Source of the DNA: an uncultured Chromatiaceae bacterium | Lineage (GTDB): Bacteria > Pseudomonadota > Gammaproteobacteria > Enterobacterales > Alteromonadaceae | Length of the DNA stretch: 16,038 nt | Reading direction: 5' to 3' | Assembly (NCBI GenBank): GCA_937978655.1 | Contig: CALJUX010000063.1 | Coordinates: 1-16,038, forward strand | In this document: piece by piece, positions 14,581-16,038 of the stretch | Layout of the letters: every line of letters begins with the position of its first letter | Position numbering within the stretch: the first letter of the stretch is position 1 | The notes under the pieces: model-generated | The model's database searches: none | The model's input: only the letters and a program-made list of their open reading frames with translations | What the model was told of the DNA's origin: nothing | Position numbers and translations under genes: made by a program

Positions 14581-15831
14581 CTATTTTAGTTTATCCAGTT
14601 CGTCGACAAATACTTTGGCGATCTTGAAGGCTACAGCGCCAAAGTTCGCCTCGGTTTTAACGTTGGTATTTACGGCGACAGAGAGTTTGTATTCAGGAAT
14701 AACCATCAAAAAACTCTGAGCACCGGCAGATACGCCGCCGTGATGGATATACTTCATAGGTTTGTAACCTTTCCCTAAATCCAGGTCATTGATGCGCCAA
14801 CCAATACCATAGTTTTGCCGATTCGTTGTGCCGTCTTTGAGTTGTTGCGGTGTCCAAAAAGTGTTTCTGACATCTTGCGGGATAAAGCTATCGTCCAAAA
14901 AGCCTTGGCCTAGCTGAACCAGATTTTTTGAGGTGGATACCCAACCGCCTGCAGCCAGACGGTGACTTAAATCCAGTTCATACCAAGGTTTTAGTCGGGT
15001 TGGTTGTTGCTCGTCTTGCCAATAATAGGTCGCCACAGGGGAGCCCACATCATCCGGTGAGCCGGTGTTGGTTGATTTCATGTTGAGCGGCGCTAAAACC
15101 GCATGCTTGATAAAATCCTGATAAGGTTCACCAGCTTTTATCTGGATCAGCACGCTCAACAACACGGTACCTAAGCTGGCATAACTAAACTGCTCGCCGG
15201 GGGTATACAACAGGTCGCTGCCATCAAACAATGTCATTGCATCCAACACATTGGGGTAGTGGGTCTGGGCACTGACGGTTTCAAGCATACCTAAAATATC
15301 TGTATTTTCATCATAATGCGGCATTCCTGCCATATGGGAGGCTAATTGCCGGGCGGTTATATCGTGCCAGCCAGGATTGGGCAGTGCGTCAAAATACTCA
15401 GCGAGTGGTGCGTCTAAATTCAACTTTTTAGCTGCCACTAATCGAGCCAATCCTGCCGAGGTGATCGCTTTGGACGTACTGCCGATACGCAGCTGGGTAT
15501 CAGTGGTCATTTTAATTTGCCTGGCAATATCAGCCCAGCCAACACTGCCAGCCCATACAATATTGCCGTTGATTGCCACTGCGGCGGTATAACCGGGTGC
15601 GGACACCGCCTTTTGTTGTGCTTTTAACAAATTGAGCGCATGCAAGCCCGACGATTTAAATCTGTTATCGTTGACTTGCTGGGTGGTGGGTTGTTCCGTT
15701 GGCCAGGTCTGATAATCCCATCCAAGCATCGGCAACATGCCCCTATGGGCGAGACCTTGGTAAATCGGCACTAATACATACACCAGAGGAACAAAGACAA
15801 AAAAAGTGGTTGCGAGCAGAATTTTTTTCAT
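14581..15831 (-). CDS. Serine hydrolase, class C beta-lactamase / esterase fold
   Basis: A 416-aa protein of the beta-lactamase/transpeptidase-like family. The N-terminal hydrophobic stretch (4-24) is a signal anchor or uncleaved signal, so the domain faces the periplasm. The catalytic SxxK is Ser118-Thr-Ser-Lys121 (RIGSTSKA), the second motif is Tyr217-Ala-Ser219, and the third, HHGG at 363-366, replaces KTG. HxG is common in esterases and D-aminopeptidase-like members, so true beta-lactam hydrolysis is not implied. ATG at 15831 with GGA eight bases upstream is preferred over a TTG at 15843. An AraC-type gene ends 86 bases upstream on the same strand. Confidence 0.9.
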   Translation of the reverse strand: MKKILLATTFFVFVPLVYVLVPIYQGLAHRGMLPMLGWDYQTWPTEQPTTQQVNDNRFKSSGLHALNLLKAQQKAVSAPGYTAAVAINGNIVWAGSVGWADIARQIKMTTDTQLRIGSTSKAITSAGLARLVAAKKLNLDAPLAEYFDALPNPGWHDITARQLASHMAGMPHYDENTDILGMLETVSAQTHYPNVLDAMTLFDGSDLLYTPGEQFSYASLGTVLLSVLIQIKAGEPYQDFIKHAVLAPLNMKSTNTGSPDDVGSPVATYYWQDEQQPTRLKPWYELDLSHRLAAGGWVSTSKNLVQLGQGFLDDSFIPQDVRNTFWTPQQLKDGTTNRQNYGIGWRINDLDLGKGYKPMKYIHHGGVSAGAQSFLMVIPEYKLSVAVNTNVKTEANFGAVAFKIAKVFVDELDKLK

Positions 15832-15908
15832 AAAAACGTCCAATGAACAATAAGGACGTCCATTACAGGCAATGACCGCAGACTCGTCTTATTCAAACTG
15901 AAATAACC

Positions 15909-15930
15909 TGATCATTTTTAAAATTGATCA
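15909..15930. repeat. 22-bp palindrome across the araC-like stop codon
   Basis: TGATCA, ten A/T bases (TTTTTAAAAT) and TGATCA form a palindrome with one mismatched pair. It includes the stop of the AraC fragment and lies upstream of the serine hydrolase. It could be a small terminator or a regulator site. Confidence 0.4.
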
Positions 15931-15983
15931 CGATATTCTGTCGGCGTTACCCCCATTTTTGTTTTAAAAGCGCGGTTAAAGGG
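15918..15983 (-). pseudogene. 3' end of an AraC-family regulator, cut by a mobile element
   Basis: The minus strand encodes PFNRAFKTKMGVTPTEYRDQF and TAA, the last ~21 residues of an AraC/XylS HTH domain; FNRAFK and GVTPTEYR are hallmark positions of its second helix-turn-helix. Reading upstream, the frame soon meets in-frame stops (first at 16014-16016) within sequence that looks like an IS end. The regulator is therefore interrupted rather than merely cut by the window edge. It probably once controlled the serine hydrolase on the same strand. Confidence 0.8.
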
Positions 15984-16038
15984 TGTAGTGGCACACTGAA
16001 TTTGGCCACCTGATTAGAGGTGTTATGATCCACCTCGT
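15984..16038. mobile_element. Putative insertion sequence terminus (partial)
   Basis: From TGTAGTGGCACACTG the sequence no longer encodes AraC. It carries alternating short repeats: CACCT (about 16007), AGGTG (about 16017), then CACCTC near 16031, as in subterminal transposase-binding sites. The TG start is common in IS ends. The element runs off the contig, so family, length and far end are unknown, and the exact boundary is uncertain by a few bases. Confidence 0.5.

Noticed and set aside
14534..14719. A 61-codon plus-strand frame overlapping the serine hydrolase end
   Set aside because: It is largely antisense to a conserved gene and carries no recognisable motif.
14581..15831. Antibiotic-resistance beta-lactamase
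   Set aside because: The third motif is HHGG instead of KTG and there is an N-terminal anchor, so esterase or peptidase activity is as likely; resistance cannot be claimed.

Overview
This window is a bacterial chromosome contig, most likely from a marine or freshwater gammaproteobacterium near Rheinheimera, Alishewanella or Arsukibacterium. That placement is inferred from the look of the GloA, Bfd, Tdk, AspA and endonuclease III sequences; no search was run. Genes are dense, with good Shine-Dalgarno sites and GC-rich hairpin terminators. There are no tRNA, rRNA or CRISPR features. Both contig ends look artefactual or repeat-bounded: bases 1-46 are Illumina adapter, and the last ~55 bases look like the end of an insertion sequence that has cut an AraC-family gene.

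Layout. (1) 48-2271: the 3' end of an unknown gene, then a WbpM/CapD-type nucleotide-sugar 4,6-dehydratase for surface glycans, closed by a strong terminator. (2) 2352-4081, minus strand: thymidine kinase followed by an MJ1255-type glycosyltransferase, with a promoter upstream of tdk. (3) 4212-5984, plus strand: a MAPEG protein, a YqaA/DedA-like membrane protein and an exported cyclophilin-type PPIase, the last two overlapping at TGATG. (4) 6069-7831, plus strand: a DUF2750 protein, Bfd ferredoxin with a promoter overlapped by a Fur-box-like site, and aspartoacylase (AspA). (5) 7837-10581, minus strand: a PadR regulator, a HAAS/sensor membrane protein and a CPBP intramembrane protease, with glyoxalase I behind them. 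The PadR gene is preceded by two matching 21-bp palindromes. (6) 10624-14069: a decayed TetR gene (minus), palindromic operators and a promoter, then a plus-strand operon of two SDR oxidoreductases, a small membrane protein and a zinc-free MDR oxidoreductase. (7) 14070-16038: a fragment of endonuclease III, a terminator-like hairpin, a serine hydrolase of the beta-lactamase fold, the last codons of an AraC regulator and the putative IS end.

The most interesting unit is padR-HAAS/sensor-CPBP. A repressor, a membrane protein of a class recurrently paired with PadR, and an intramembrane protease share one tightly packed transcription unit behind a double operator, suggesting a membrane-controlled switch. 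Next to it a TetR gene has lost its effector domain and carries frameshifts, yet its likely operators and target operon remain. Together with the nth fragment and the cut AraC gene, this marks 10.5-16 kb as a rearranged accessory stretch.
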